Part shown: positions 7,513-15,801 of the stretch, piece after piece
How the letters are laid out: each line of letters begins with the position of its first letter
Position numbering within the stretch: the stretch's first letter is position 1
From: a virus
Reading direction: 5' to 3' (one strand)
Length of the DNA stretch: 28,105 nucleotides
IMG/VR virus record: IMGVR_UViG_3300008448_000470
Span: 1-28,105 of that record
Translations under genes and position numbers: made by a program
The notes under the pieces: generated by a model
What the model was told of the DNA's origin: nothing
What the model saw: the letters and a program-made list of their open reading frames with translations, nothing else
Databases searched by the model: none

Positions 7513-8145
7513 TCACCCCTTCATTTGGTCAAGCAATGTTTTCAGTTGCGCAAACTGCGCAGCATTCAACAAAGGCCCGACCGCAGTCTGTGCCTGCACC
7601 AATTGTTCAAGTGTCTTTGAAAAAAGGTCAATCAGTTCTAGTTGCGCGTTGCCATTGACACCAATCTTGAATTTGCCGTCATCCGAAAGCTGAATCAAAG
7701 CATCACCAAACTGGACGTTCATCTTACTTGGGTCTGCAACCTCAAAGGCACCGCTTTGAGGCCATGGTCCAGGAATGCAAAGCGCATCTGAAAGGCTATG
7801 TTTTCGGGTGTCGGCAGGGTCAACGACGCCGCCATTCTGTGCCCATCTGTCAATGGACCGTTCTGAAAAAATCAAAAGAACTGAATCACCTTTTTGCAAA
7901 GGGAAATAAACGATTGCGTTCGAACTGCGTGGGAATACCACAGGAACATTGGGAATCACTGGCAATGCCTCGACCCTTGTCCCTTGGCTTGTCACAAATT
8001 TACGTTTCAAAGCTGGCTGCACGTCTGCCATTTGTGTGCTTGGGTTGAATGACACAACCTCGCCAGGCATAGCCGAATGAAGGTCAACCAACCTTGTTTC
8101 AATCGCTGACTTGATGACCTCTGAGAGTGTGGGTGTTGCCGTCAT
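7513..8145 (-). CDS. Baseplate central spike protein, Gp138/gpV-like, 210 aa
   Basis: Residues about 20-110 match the N-terminal OB-fold of Gp138/gp45-type spikes: MPGEVVSFNPSTQMADVQP, then VIPNVPVVFPRSSNAIVYFP, then KGDSVLLIFSERSIDRW and a downstream RKHSLSDALCIPGPWP, which is a common signature of this family. A beta-strand stretch follows (NVQFGDALIQLSDDGKFKIG), probably the needle helix, and the C-terminus is helical. The protein would form the trimeric membrane-puncturing tip at the end of the tube. It overlaps the hub gene by ATGA. Confidence 0.85.
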   Translation of the reverse strand: MTATPTLSEVIKSAIETRLVDLHSAMPGEVVSFNPSTQMADVQPALKRKFVTSQGTRVEALPVIPNVPVVFPRSSNAIVYFPLQKGDSVLLIFSERSIDRWAQNGGVVDPADTRKHSLSDALCIPGPWPQSGAFEVADPSKMNVQFGDALIQLSDDGKFKIGVNGNAQLELIDLFSKTLEQLVQAQTAVGPLLNAAQFAQLKTLLDQMKG

Positions 8146-8945
8146 TTGATTTCTGCCTCAATGATTGTGAACCAGTCGCCAGTGAATGAGTCGCCTCGAT
8201 GCTTGACCCTTTGAGGAACAAGCACACCGCGCACGAAATTTGACTGCAACAACACTGGTCTGTCAGGTTTGATTTTGGGGTTCAGCAATGAAGTGACCTC
8301 AATGCCATTGTCCTTTTTTTTCGGGGAACCGATGAGGCCTGTTGATGAACTCAACAAAACAGCTTCCTCGCCAGTCCCCTCGCCTGGTTTCAGAATCTGA
8401 ATGGCCCCATCTTGAATTGACCAAATCAGCCCCTGTTTTGATGTCAGTTCGTCAAGCTTGTCTTTGCTTGAACCCGAAAGGGTCAAGCCGTTGGCAAAGG
8501 TTTCGTTCTGAACCCCTTGTTGCACCTTTACAGGCAAGCCAAATGACTGCGAAACAAAATTCAAAGCGGTTTGGAAATTCACCCCTGGCGCAAAACTTTT
8601 GTTCACTGTTGAATCATTATATGCAGCCTCGCCGTCGCCAGCCTCGAACTCTGTGATGATGTCCGCGCCCTCGCGTCTGGACATTGCACGCCCGACATCA
8701 CCCTGAAAAATGGTTTCGTTCCTGCCGCCATAGCCTGCCTGCAAAATCACCTGCATTTTTTCTTTTTCGGCCAATGCCCTTGAATCTTTTGTCAGGTTAT
8801 AGATTGCCATTTTGCATTTGTTTGGTTCACTCGTTGAGGTTCGTTCGATGTCGAACACCACGCGCAAATCAGTGAAGCGTTTGCCGTACTGACCAGCAAC
8901 CCCAAACTGAAATGAAACTGTTCGTTCAAACAAAAATTCACTCAT
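8142..8945 (-). CDS. Baseplate hub protein, gp44/gpD-like, 267 aa
   Basis: This is placed directly upstream of the spike gene and has beta-barrel hub features: FTDLRVVFDIERTSTSEPNK, MAIYNLTKDSRALAEKEKMQ, VILQAGYGGRNETIFQGDVG and DIITEFEAGDGEAAY. A central helical segment (NFQTALNFVSQSFGLPV) and the late motif SLLNPKIKPDRPVLLQSNFV followed by VKHRGDSFTGDWFTIIEAE are typical of small myovirus hubs that hold the spike under the tail tube. It overlaps the preceding gene by 8 bases. Confidence 0.85.
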   Translation of the reverse strand: MSEFLFERTVSFQFGVAGQYGKRFTDLRVVFDIERTSTSEPNKCKMAIYNLTKDSRALAEKEKMQVILQAGYGGRNETIFQGDVGRAMSRREGADIITEFEAGDGEAAYNDSTVNKSFAPGVNFQTALNFVSQSFGLPVKVQQGVQNETFANGLTLSGSSKDKLDELTSKQGLIWSIQDGAIQILKPGEGTGEEAVLLSSSTGLIGSPKKKDNGIEVTSLLNPKIKPDRPVLLQSNFVRGVLVPQRVKHRGDSFTGDWFTIIEAEIK

Positions 8946-9270
8946 CGACTGTCGTGCTTTCTCGATACATCAAAATGTGTCTCGACCCGAGTTCATCAAC
9001 GCCAGGGTCCTTGCCCTCGTTTGCTGAATCAATCACAAACATTGTTCCCAAAGGCAAGCGCGTGTCCTTGAGTCGTTCCAAGATCGGCCAACCTGTCAAA
9101 AGCTTGACGCCTGAAACGATGACCGCCTGTGATTGGTCCTTAATTGTCATGAACCATTTGCCAATTCTGGCATTCCAGTTGAATGAAAAAAAGAAAACTC
9201 GCCCCTCAAGTTCGATTTCGAACTCATAGGCTGGCAAGTCCGCACGCACTGGCAATTTCACATAAGCCAT
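8938..9270 (-). CDS. Small baseplate protein (plug-like, DUF6983-type), 110 aa
   Basis: The sequence is almost wholly beta: residues 12-60 contain LPAYEFEIELEGRVFFFSFN and NARIGKWFMTIKDQSQAVIV, then LTGWPILERLKDTRLPLG and a C-terminal DELGSRHILMYRE. This looks like the small baseplate plug family found between Dit-like and hub genes in simple contractile tails; I am fairly sure of its place and less sure of the exact name. It starts directly after the stop of the Dit-like gene with a GGGGG site. Confidence 0.75.
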   Translation of the reverse strand: MAYVKLPVRADLPAYEFEIELEGRVFFFSFNWNARIGKWFMTIKDQSQAVIVSGVKLLTGWPILERLKDTRLPLGTMFVIDSANEGKDPGVDELGSRHILMYRESTTVDE

Positions 9271-10017
9271 TTAACCCCCAATGACGCCAAATTTTTGCAG
9301 ACCCTGAAACAGCAATGACCCCGATTGTTTTTCTTTTTCTGTTGCTGCCTCGGTTGCCTGTTTTCCAAGGCTTGTTGATGCCGCCCCATGCGCCTGACCT
9401 GTGGCAATGTTTTTGATCAACACAGATTCAGGTTTCACGATGCGAATTTGTTGCGCCTGCAATGAAAAACGCAAGCTGCCCCCATCATTTTGCACCCTTG
9501 GAAATGTCACGTTTCGAATGACCATGTTGTCAAACTTGCGGCGTTTCGTGACGATTGTGAACAAAGTCTTTTTGCGCCAAATGTCCTCAATTGCTTTGCG
9601 TGCAACATCGGCAGGGTTCAATGCGCGTTCGTTGCCGTCTGCATCTTGGCCCCTGACAGTGTCCCCAAAGATCGAGGCACCCAGAAAACCCCCTGCAATT
9701 CCTGCAAGCTGTGGGTTGAAACCCCCTTGCCTGCCTGCCGCTGCAACTGCACCCGATGTGACAAGGCTTGCTGCCGTCCCTTTCAAGGTGATTGGTGTTT
9801 CTGAAATGACACCGTCAATCTGCAAGGTGATTGGTCGCAAGGCAATGTTGTCGGTCACGTCTGGACCGTCCTCAACAGGGAACGCCGTCACCTCTGCATC
9901 ATAGGTCGGGGTTTCTGAAATCGTGGCATCAACCAAAAGCAGGTCAATTTTCCCCTCGGTGTCCATGAACTTGGTTCGAATCGGTGTGTTTCCTGTCAAA
10001 AATGAAAGCAACGCCAT
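9271..10017 (-). CDS. Dit-like / LysM-region baseplate protein, 248 aa
   Basis: The gene follows the tape measure gene with a TAATG overlap, where distal-tail (Dit-like) proteins normally lie. The first 90 residues are beta-rich (KIDLLLVDATISETPTYDAE, NIALRPITLQIDGVISETP), followed by an Ala/Gly-rich insertion, a long helix (PADVARKAIEDIWRKK) and the conserved TIVTKRRKFDNMVIRNV then FPRVQNDGGSLRFSLQAQQI. The latter is the typical Dit-like N-domain end. The C-terminus is Gln/Glu/Lys-rich. It probably forms the ring joining tube and baseplate hub. Confidence 0.8.
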   Translation of the reverse strand: MALLSFLTGNTPIRTKFMDTEGKIDLLLVDATISETPTYDAEVTAFPVEDGPDVTDNIALRPITLQIDGVISETPITLKGTAASLVTSGAVAAAGRQGGFNPQLAGIAGGFLGASIFGDTVRGQDADGNERALNPADVARKAIEDIWRKKTLFTIVTKRRKFDNMVIRNVTFPRVQNDGGSLRFSLQAQQIRIVKPESVLIKNIATGQAHGAASTSLGKQATEAATEKEKQSGSLLFQGLQKFGVIGG

Positions 10018-11636
10018 TAGTATGCAACCCCCGACTTGAATGTTCTGTTTGATTGTCGCAAGACCGATTCAAGCCCATCGGTGACACCTGTTCGCGCAGC
10101 CCCTGCGATGTCGTTCGGGTTCGCCCCTGGCGGCACGCTGATGTTCAGATTGATGTTGTTCTGGTTGTTCTGGTTTGCTTGCACTGAACCGCTTTGTGCA
10201 GGTGCAGACCCTGGTTCAATTGAACGCAAACCGCCCACAACACCGACTTGATCGGCAGCCCCTGCCGTGAAATCTGCCGTTGCCTGTGCGCCTGATTTGA
10301 ACGCACCCCCCAAAGCCGCAGCAATGGACCCGATTCCTAGTTTTTCAACCAAGAATGAGACCGCTTGACCAAGCTTTTTGAATGCCTCGACCACAACGCC
10401 AACAATCACCGAACCGATCTTGAACAAGATGCCAAGCAAGCTTGAAAGCAAGTTGAAAAATACTTTGAAAATGGAAACCAGTCCCTCGAAAATGCTGCCA
10501 AAAAACTTGAACGCATTTGGGAACTTGGTCTTGAAAAAATCAAGCAACAAACCAAGCGCAGAGTCTCGACCTTGCGTGAATGCCATGATGTCCTCTGCAA
10601 TCAATGCAATGACACCGACAAGCGCAGCAATTGCCAAAGGTATTGCCATGGCTTTCAGGTTCAAAACCCCGAACGCCGTCGCCAAACCATAGACCGCAAG
10701 TGTGGTCGCACCCAAAACTTTCAAAAACATTGGGTTCATCAGCAAATAGTCTAGACCTTTGTTGAGGTATTCCAGGACATTGCCTGTGCCGCCGAATGCT
10801 TTGGCAAGATTTCCAAAGATTTCGACCGCGCCAACCGCTGCCTTGGTCACAAGATTGACGAACTTGCCAAGAACTTGAAAAACTTTGCCGATGTTTTGTG
10901 CAATGATGTCCCTGTTCTGTGCCATGTAGTCAGCAAAAGCACGCATCAGCTTGGTGATTTCAGGAATCAAAGCATTGCCAAGGATGTTTCGAACCCCTGT
11001 CAGTGCCGCTTTTGATTCATCAAGTGTGTCGTTGAACTCATCAGCCGCACGCGCCTGCGCTTCACTCAAGACAATCCCATATTTTTCAGCCTTTGCCCCT
11101 GCCTCATCAATGGCCGCAGACCCTTGTTTGAGGAACGGCACCATGCTGGCACCCGAACGACCGAACAATTGCATTGCCAATGCCGCACGTTCTGGACCCT
11201 CTGGCAATGTTTGGAATCTGTCAGCGATTGCACGCAACGCCTGGTCGCCTGACTTGAATGATTTTGGGTCAAGCTTAAGACGTTGGAACGCCTTGGCCGC
11301 ATCACCCGAACCCTGTTGTGCCGCAAGCAAGTTCCTTGAAAGGAACCTCATGCCGCCAGCAAATTCGCCGCTTTCGATGTTCGCAAGCTTTGCTGCAAAT
11401 TGTAGTTTTTGAAGTGTCTCGACATTGAGGCCAAGCATTTCAGCCGTGTGCAAAGCCTGGTCGCCCGCATCTGCCGTGAATTTTGCGAACCCGAACATGG
11501 TCCCAGCCGCAGCAACCGCCGCCAGTCCAACCGCGTTCACCTTTGATTGCAACCCAGCCATGTTTTTTTCAAGCTGTTGCAGAGGTTTCATGTCTACATC
11601 GAAACCCCATTTTGTGAACAATTCTTGAACCGTCAT
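10017..11636 (-). CDS. Tail tape measure protein, 539 aa
   Basis: A long helical protein, Ala/Leu/Lys-rich, located right after the tail chaperone gene, as expected for the tape measure. It has an N-terminal coiled region (residues 16-60), a conserved tape-measure block (MLGLNVETLQKLQFAAKLA, FGRSGASMVPFLKQG, AADEFNDTLDESKAAL) and hydrophobic segments (about 315-355 and 385-430) that may enter the host membrane at ejection. The C-terminus is Asn/Gln-rich (SVQANQNNQNNINLNIS). By the usual scale of about 1.5 Angstrom per residue, the tail would be short, near 80 nm. ATG 11636 overlaps the -1 frame stop of the chaperone as ATGA. Confidence 0.93.
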   Translation of the reverse strand: MTVQELFTKWGFDVDMKPLQQLEKNMAGLQSKVNAVGLAAVAAAGTMFGFAKFTADAGDQALHTAEMLGLNVETLQKLQFAAKLANIESGEFAGGMRFLSRNLLAAQQGSGDAAKAFQRLKLDPKSFKSGDQALRAIADRFQTLPEGPERAALAMQLFGRSGASMVPFLKQGSAAIDEAGAKAEKYGIVLSEAQARAADEFNDTLDESKAALTGVRNILGNALIPEITKLMRAFADYMAQNRDIIAQNIGKVFQVLGKFVNLVTKAAVGAVEIFGNLAKAFGGTGNVLEYLNKGLDYLLMNPMFLKVLGATTLAVYGLATAFGVLNLKAMAIPLAIAALVGVIALIAEDIMAFTQGRDSALGLLLDFFKTKFPNAFKFFGSIFEGLVSIFKVFFNLLSSLLGILFKIGSVIVGVVVEAFKKLGQAVSFLVEKLGIGSIAAALGGAFKSGAQATADFTAGAADQVGVVGGLRSIEPGSAPAQSGSVQANQNNQNNINLNISVPPGANPNDIAGAARTGVTDGLESVLRQSNRTFKSGVAY

Positions 11637-12228
11637 TGCTTAGACCCCTTTTTCATTGCCCTTGCCTCAACATCTTGCTGAATGTCCAAAGCCTCGTTCG
11701 CGTCGAGCAAGTCTGTCAATGAATAGTGTTCCTCAATTTCCCTCAATGTGGCAACCTTTGACAAGACAACTCGCCAAACAATCCAAACATCAACCAAGTG
11801 ATCGGGCAGTCTTACTGATTCGCCTTGAGTCCCAGACCGTTTCCTCTGGCGAAGTCTCCTAAAAAATCTGCATAGTTCAGTTTCAAAACTTCGATCAAAA
11901 GTTTGAAAATCACTGGCAGTTTTCCCATGAAATGAGTTTCGAACTGTGGTGAAACAGGTTGACCCTGGAAAAACACACAGCCCATGAACTCTTTGATCAG
12001 CGAGTCAACTTCATTTTCGTCCAGACCTTCACGCAAGATTTTTGCAACCGTTGGCAAAACCTCGGTGATGTCTCGTTGACCGCCAGCCAACATCACAAGC
12101 AAGGGTTCACCCACAAGCTTGATTGTTCTGGTCATCATTTTGATTGCTTTTGTTGGCGGCAATTGTTGCAGGTCATAGACCAACACTTCGCCGCCATGCT
12201 CGATTGAAACTTGCGTCCTAAGCTTCAC
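11633..12228 (-). CDS. Tail assembly chaperone, -1 frameshift product (G-T type), about 198 aa
   Basis: After slipping at T TTT TTA, the -1 frame stays open for 75 codons (RRLRQRKRSGTQGESVRLPD ... SLTDLLDANEALDIQQDVE ... KKGSKQ) and stops with TGA at 11635-11633, overlapping the tape measure ATG. The extension has a helical, charged end like the T domain of lambda gpG-T, which recruits tube protein. No good start or ribosome site serves this frame alone, so it is best explained as a fusion made by frameshifting. The coordinates span both frames; the join is at about 11860. Confidence 0.8.
11812..12228 (-). CDS. Tail assembly chaperone, short (zero-frame) product, 138 aa
   Basis: This soluble helical protein lies between the tube gene and the tape measure, the invariant place for tail assembly chaperones. 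It starts with GTG at 12228 (an AGGAC site upstream) and has a beta N-terminus (RTQVSIEHGGEVLVYDLQQL) then helices (PTKAIKMMTRTIKLVGEPL, LPTVAKILREGLDENEVDSL). At residues 121-123 the codons GAT TTT TTA form the heptamer T TTT TTA, a classic -1 slippery site; without slippage translation ends at TAA 11814-11812. The short form would be the major product, and its N-domain should bind the tape measure together with the extended form. Confidence 0.88.
   Translation of the reverse strand: MKLRTQVSIEHGGEVLVYDLQQLPPTKAIKMMTRTIKLVGEPLLVMLAGGQRDITEVLPTVAKILREGLDENEVDSLIKEFMGCVFFQGQPVSPQFETHFMGKLPVIFKLLIEVLKLNYADFLGDFARGNGLGLKANQ
11819..11866 (-). promoter_or_regulatory. Programmed -1 ribosomal frameshift signal (slippery site plus hairpin)
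   Basis: The heptamer TTTTTTA occupies 11866-11860 and is phased T TTT TTA relative to the chaperone frame. Six bases downstream, TTCGCC (11853-11848) can pair with GGCGAA (11824-11819) as a 6-bp stem; a competing inner hairpin pairs CCAGA (11849-11845) with TCTGG (11836-11832) around GGAAACGG-like loop sequence. A heptamer with a 5-9 base spacer and a hairpin is the textbook arrangement. Confidence 0.8.
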
Positions 12229-12252
12229 GTCACACGTCCTTTATTTGATTGA

Positions 12253-12678
12253 TTAGTTTCCACCAACTGTAGAAACAAGTTCCCCAGTTCTGATCACCCA
12301 TTCACGCGGCCCAGCCTCTGCGCCATAGTTGACGGCAGGCAGCTTTTGAACCCACGCCTGTTCTGCAACATGAAGTGATCGACCTGAATTGTCCTTGATC
12401 ATCAGAGGAAATTTGCCGTTGTTGGCAAGTTTGTCTGCCTGATAGTACGATGTCAGAATGTCGTTCATGTCAGACGTTTGCATCAGTCGCAATGTGACCG
12501 TTGCAGCGTTGTTGTTTGATTTGGACCGAGTTGCCTCGCCGTCCGCACCAACCAAAAGGTTCCACGCATCAGCGTCCATTTCGACAGTGACCGCGTCACC
12601 GTCTGCCAGACCTGTTGCTTGAACGCCGCCCATGATGACGGCAACCGATTTGAAATCATAAGTTTTCAATTGTGCCAT
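12253..12678 (-). CDS. Tail tube protein, DUF3277 type, 141 aa
   Basis: A 141-residue protein beginning AQLKTYDFKSVAVIMGGVQA, the usual opening of the DUF3277 tube family, followed by ADGDAVTVEMDADAWNLLVG, a segment with VTLRLMQTSDMNDILTSYYQ and a final strand region (REWVIRTGELVSTVGGN). It forms the inner tube through which DNA passes. It lies immediately after the sheath gene and before the chaperone, the normal order, with an AAGGGGG site ahead of ATG 12678. Confidence 0.9.
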   Translation of the reverse strand: MAQLKTYDFKSVAVIMGGVQATGLADGDAVTVEMDADAWNLLVGADGEATRSKSNNNAATVTLRLMQTSDMNDILTSYYQADKLANNGKFPLMIKDNSGRSLHVAEQAWVQKLPAVNYGAEAGPREWVIRTGELVSTVGGN

Positions 12679-12690
12679 TGTTCCCCCTTA

Positions 12691-13980
12691 TTATACCTGA
12701 ACGACGCCTTGAATTTCGACCGCATGGATAGCACCTGCCAAGTTTGCTTGGAATGCTACATCAGGCAACAAGCGTGCTGCCCTGTCCGCAGGTGCAACGT
12801 CTGCAACCTTTGGAACCTCAACACTTGGTGCAGGGTCAGCGGCCAAACCGCCCACGCGAACACCTTCTTGCAACTGCGCACGCAATTCTGCCTCAACAAT
12901 CGCAACACCTTGGTCAGTGTAAGGAATCTTTTTGGTGTTGACCAAAAGACCAAACAGACGTTCTTGAATGCGTGCCTGCAACCAGTCGATGAATTGAACG
13001 ATGTCAAACCATTCGCCGCCTACAGTTTTCGCATTTTTCACAATCGAAACGCCAGCAAGTTCAATATAGTATGATGCATTTTTGAGTTCCAAATAACCGA
13101 TTTGGGTTGATGTCAATTTGGCAGGTGTGACCCCGACCAAGTTCTTGTATTCGCCAGTATATGAACCAGGGTCGAATGAAAGAACCGCACCCAAATATGC
13201 AGCGTCTGGATATTCAGCCGCAACAGAGTTGAAAAACACCTGTGTGCGCATGAATGACTTGGCTTTCAATCTTGAAACGATGTCAGTTGAAACATTCGTG
13301 ATGATTGCAGCCGCTGAACTTCGCGCCAAGTAAACTTTGCGCATTGTCTCGATAGTTTTTGTAGCCTCATCAATCGTCAAATCATCTGCACCAACAGTCA
13401 AAAGCGCATACCAGTCGGCATCAAGTTCTGCATATCGCAGAATGTCCGTTGCAATCCCGACGTTCGCAGTTGTCACAACCTGTGCAAGGTTTGCAGATTG
13501 TGTGACTGTGAACGAATGCCCTGCCGCTTTTGCAGTCAAGACAAGTGTCGTTGACCCTGATGCGTCCGCAGGACAATTTGTGTCTGCGTCGATCAAAGCC
13601 GTGAGGCCTGTCACGATTTCTGCCGCCGTCGCATTTGAATCTGATGTGAACGAATAGACAACGCCGTCAATCGTCACCGTGTAAACCGCAGAGTTCACAA
13701 CCGTTGGCGTCAACGTCACAACCTGTGCAACAGGTGTCGAAGTCTTTGCAATCTTAAGTTTCTTGATTTTTGGTTGCTGCGACAAAATTGCCGCTGCCAT
13801 CTTGTATTCATCAGACGATGTTGCGAAATCTGCCGCAACTTCGACTAGTGATGCATAGGCGCGAACCTCATTTGTGAAAACCGCATTTGGTCCAAGGATG
13901 AGAGGCACCCCAAAACCTGCGCGTGAAATTGAACGTGTGCCCTTCACGATTGACACGTCAATGATTGAATCTAAAGCCAT
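12691..13980 (-). CDS. Tail sheath protein, DUF3383 type, 429 aa
   Basis: The contractile sheath protein: ALDSIIDVSIVKGTRSISRA and GFGVPLILGPNAVFTNEVRA at the start, a central inserted Thr/Val/Ala-rich beta domain (about residues 90-180), then WYALLTVGADDLTIDEATK and the conserved C-terminal block (VKNAKTVGGEWFDIVQFIDW, LQARIQERLFGLLVNTKKIP, YTDQGVAIVEAELRAQLQEG) that gives the handshake between sheath subunits. ATG 13980 is chosen because AGGGGG lies just upstream; an in-frame ATG further upstream would overlap the previous gene. Its presence establishes a myovirus-type tail. Confidence 0.93.
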   Translation of the reverse strand: MALDSIIDVSIVKGTRSISRAGFGVPLILGPNAVFTNEVRAYASLVEVAADFATSSDEYKMAAAILSQQPKIKKLKIAKTSTPVAQVVTLTPTVVNSAVYTVTIDGVVYSFTSDSNATAAEIVTGLTALIDADTNCPADASGSTTLVLTAKAAGHSFTVTQSANLAQVVTTANVGIATDILRYAELDADWYALLTVGADDLTIDEATKTIETMRKVYLARSSAAAIITNVSTDIVSRLKAKSFMRTQVFFNSVAAEYPDAAYLGAVLSFDPGSYTGEYKNLVGVTPAKLTSTQIGYLELKNASYYIELAGVSIVKNAKTVGGEWFDIVQFIDWLQARIQERLFGLLVNTKKIPYTDQGVAIVEAELRAQLQEGVRVGGLAADPAPSVEVPKVADVAPADRAARLLPDVAFQANLAGAIHAVEIQGVVQV

Positions 13981-13990
13981 GTTTCCCCCT

Positions 13991-14494
13991 TTAATTGTCA
14001 TCAACAACAACAGTTGAATTGTCGAGTTCGTTCAAGACCTCGACCGTTTCAATATAACCTGCACCATTGTCAACCCGATTGATCGAAGTTGCAAACCGAA
14101 AATCAAACTGTGCCCGACCCTCAACGTCTGTTTCCTGCAAAAGGTCTAGGACTCTGACATCACTTGTGTCGATGATGGCAATGTCAGACACCCTCAACAG
14201 TTCCTGAACGCTTGGCATTTCCAAGCTTGTCACCAATCGTTCGGCCAAATCGTTCGCATTGTTCCCAAACACATTGACCGAAAGTGTGAATGACCGCATT
14301 CCTGCAACATAGAACTGACCTGGAATGTCTTGGCGCAAGTTGTCGTGCCCGACCTTCACAGGTCCTGCAATGATGTCAATGGCAACATAAGGAATCGCAG
14401 GCCTTGGCGCACGCTGATTCATCCAAACAGTCGTGACCCCTGAAACAGTCTTGGCCCAATTGTGAATTTGATCTTTTTTGATTCTTGCAATCAT
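13991..14494 (-). CDS. Neck terminator protein (gp12-like), 167 aa
   Basis: The family signature is present: an N-terminal helix (IHNWAKTVSGVTTVWMNQRA) then PRPAIPYVAIDIIAGPVKVG, a long strand with RSFTLSVNVFGNNANDLAER and a late FDFRFATSINRVDNGAGYIE. This type of protein closes the neck and terminates the tube. It begins at ATG 14494, one base into the stop of the preceding gene, and lies right before the sheath gene. Confidence 0.85.
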   Translation of the reverse strand: MIARIKKDQIHNWAKTVSGVTTVWMNQRAPRPAIPYVAIDIIAGPVKVGHDNLRQDIPGQFYVAGMRSFTLSVNVFGNNANDLAERLVTSLEMPSVQELLRVSDIAIIDTSDVRVLDLLQETDVEGRAQFDFRFATSINRVDNGAGYIETVEVLNELDNSTVVVDDN

Positions 14495-14862
14495 CAGATG
14501 ACCTCGTCCTCAAGAATTGCATCGGCCCTATAATAGGTGATGTTCATGGCCTGCGGTTGAACGAAATTTGTGACTGCGAAAACTTCGAACCGTCTGCCAT
14601 CAATGACCAGAACATCAGAGTTTTTTTGAGTCTTGTCAGATGCGACAACGATTTTTGTGGTCGTGTATATTTTCACAGCCTCGCGGTTTGATTGATTTTC
14701 AGGCAGCCGCTGCAATTCATCTGGCGTCAAAGGTTGAACGCTTGCAATGATGTCAACCTGGACCTTTGGCCCACGAACCCAGTTTCCATTCGTGTCATAA
14801 GCCCCTTGTCCGATTGTCTCAAGCTTGATTTTTCTGCCGAACCTTTGAATCAAAGCAAGCAT
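14494..14862 (-). CDS. Head-closure / head-tail stopper protein, 122 aa
   Basis: A small beta-barrel type protein (FGRKIKLETIGQGAYDTNGN, GPKVQVDIIASVQPLTPDEL, EAVKIYTTTKIVVAS, VLVIDGRRFEVFAVTNF) typical of phage head-closure proteins in the connector series between the adaptor and the neck terminator. The LTPDELQRLPE segment with following E-x-x-x-IYT is common in these proteins. Its start directly follows the upstream stop with an AAGGGG site. Confidence 0.8.
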   Translation of the reverse strand: MLALIQRFGRKIKLETIGQGAYDTNGNWVRGPKVQVDIIASVQPLTPDELQRLPENQSNREAVKIYTTTKIVVASDKTQKNSDVLVIDGRRFEVFAVTNFVQPQAMNITYYRADAILEDEVI

Positions 14863-15375
14863 TTAGTCCCCTTTTTCAACCACAAGGTGTTGAATTGAGT
14901 TTACAAGTTGACCAGTGTCAATCAATGGTTTTGATGAACCCTTTCGATCAATTGTTTTTGGGTCTAGGTCTGGCTTGATTCCTGCCCTGATTCGTTTCTG
15001 GACCTTGGACTTGATTGAAAGCCCCAAGATTCCCAGCCCCCTCATTGCATCAATCGAACCAGATGAAACCTTTTTGAAAATGTTCAGCGTTTCAGTTTGC
15101 AGTTCTGATTTGTTGGCATCAATCGTCGCACGCAGAAACGACCGTTCAGGTGTGCGTGATGTTCCAAATTCATGGAACGTCGCAACCTCGACAAGGGTCA
15201 ATCCTGTTGGCTGCGCATTTGGCGAGTCGCCCGAAATTTCCTTGGCCTGGTCTGCCTTGCCCTCAAGAATGCCGACTTTGACAAATGGTTTGTTCGAAAT
15301 TGCAGCCGCGTTTGCAAGAATCTTTGCATACAACGGCGAGTTTTTCACTGTGGTTCGAACCGTTCCTTTTGCCAA
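14863..15375 (-). CDS. Tail completion / HK97 gp10-like or gpG-like minor protein, 170 aa
   Basis: The central block LVEVATFHEFGTSRTPERSF then LRATIDANKSELQTETLN and the C-terminal SSKPLIDTGQLVNSIQHLV are the hallmarks of gp10-like neck proteins and Mu gpG-like morphogenesis proteins. The start is uncertain: the frame opens at TTG 15393, but a TTG at 15375 has AGGGGG placed 7 bases upstream, giving (M)AKGTVRTTVKNSP; I prefer that. No ATG is available before the conserved region, so a non-ATG start is required. Confidence 0.8.
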   Translation of the reverse strand: MAKGTVRTTVKNSPLYAKILANAAAISNKPFVKVGILEGKADQAKEISGDSPNAQPTGLTLVEVATFHEFGTSRTPERSFLRATIDANKSELQTETLNIFKKVSSGSIDAMRGLGILGLSIKSKVQKRIRAGIKPDLDPKTIDRKGSSKPLIDTGQLVNSIQHLVVEKGD

Positions 15376-15385
15376 CCTCTGCCCC

Positions 15386-15787
15386 CTAAACAACCAATGG
15401 TGTTCGAAGTAAAGTCTTGCGCAATGCTATGAATTGTTGCCCATAACTCGTCGTCGCCAGTTCATCAGTGCCTGACCCAGTCGTCTGTCCGTATGATCTT
15501 GAGAGTTCACCAACTGATTCAGACGTGACACCGCCGCCGTTTCCCCCTCTGCCTGCCGCCGTGATGAGGTGACAAGTGATGAGGACGTGCGCGAGTTTGA
15601 ATTTTCGCCCGAACTTTGTTTCATTGACGAATGACAGTCCGTATTCAATGAACAGGTTGATTCGTTCGTCGGTTTCGTTTTCGAGTTCTGCCGCGAACGC
15701 TTTGATGTCTTGTGGTGTGATCGGGTCCAACTTCGCCCCCTCATGGTTCAAAGGATAGGGCAGGTCACGCGCACGCGCAACCCGCAT
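15386..15787 (-). CDS. Head-tail adaptor, DUF4054 type, up to 133 aa
   Basis: The protein has four helices and ends with DELATTSYGQQFIALRKTL, the clear C-terminal signature of DUF4054 adaptors, which bind the portal. The middle (ERINLFIEYGLSFVNETKFG, KFKLAHVLITCHLITAAGRG) agrees. The ATG at 15787 lacks a Shine-Dalgarno sequence, whereas a TTG at 15730 has GAGGGGG 7 bases upstream and would give (M)DPITPQDIKAFAAEL, which is the usual family N-terminus. The shorter form (114 residues) may be the true one. Confidence 0.85.
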   Translation of the reverse strand: MRVARARDLPYPLNHEGAKLDPITPQDIKAFAAELENETDERINLFIEYGLSFVNETKFGRKFKLAHVLITCHLITAAGRGGNGGGVTSESVGELSRSYGQTTGSGTDELATTSYGQQFIALRKTLLRTPLVV

Positions 15788-15801
15788 GATTGAAAACCAG
15801 A

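Noticed and set aside
9401-9904. Plus-strand frame of 167 codons
   Set aside because: It is antisense to the Dit-like gene and has no Shine-Dalgarno or known motif.
14915-15412. Plus-strand frame of 165 codons
   Set aside because: It is antisense to the gp10-like gene, whose signature is clear.
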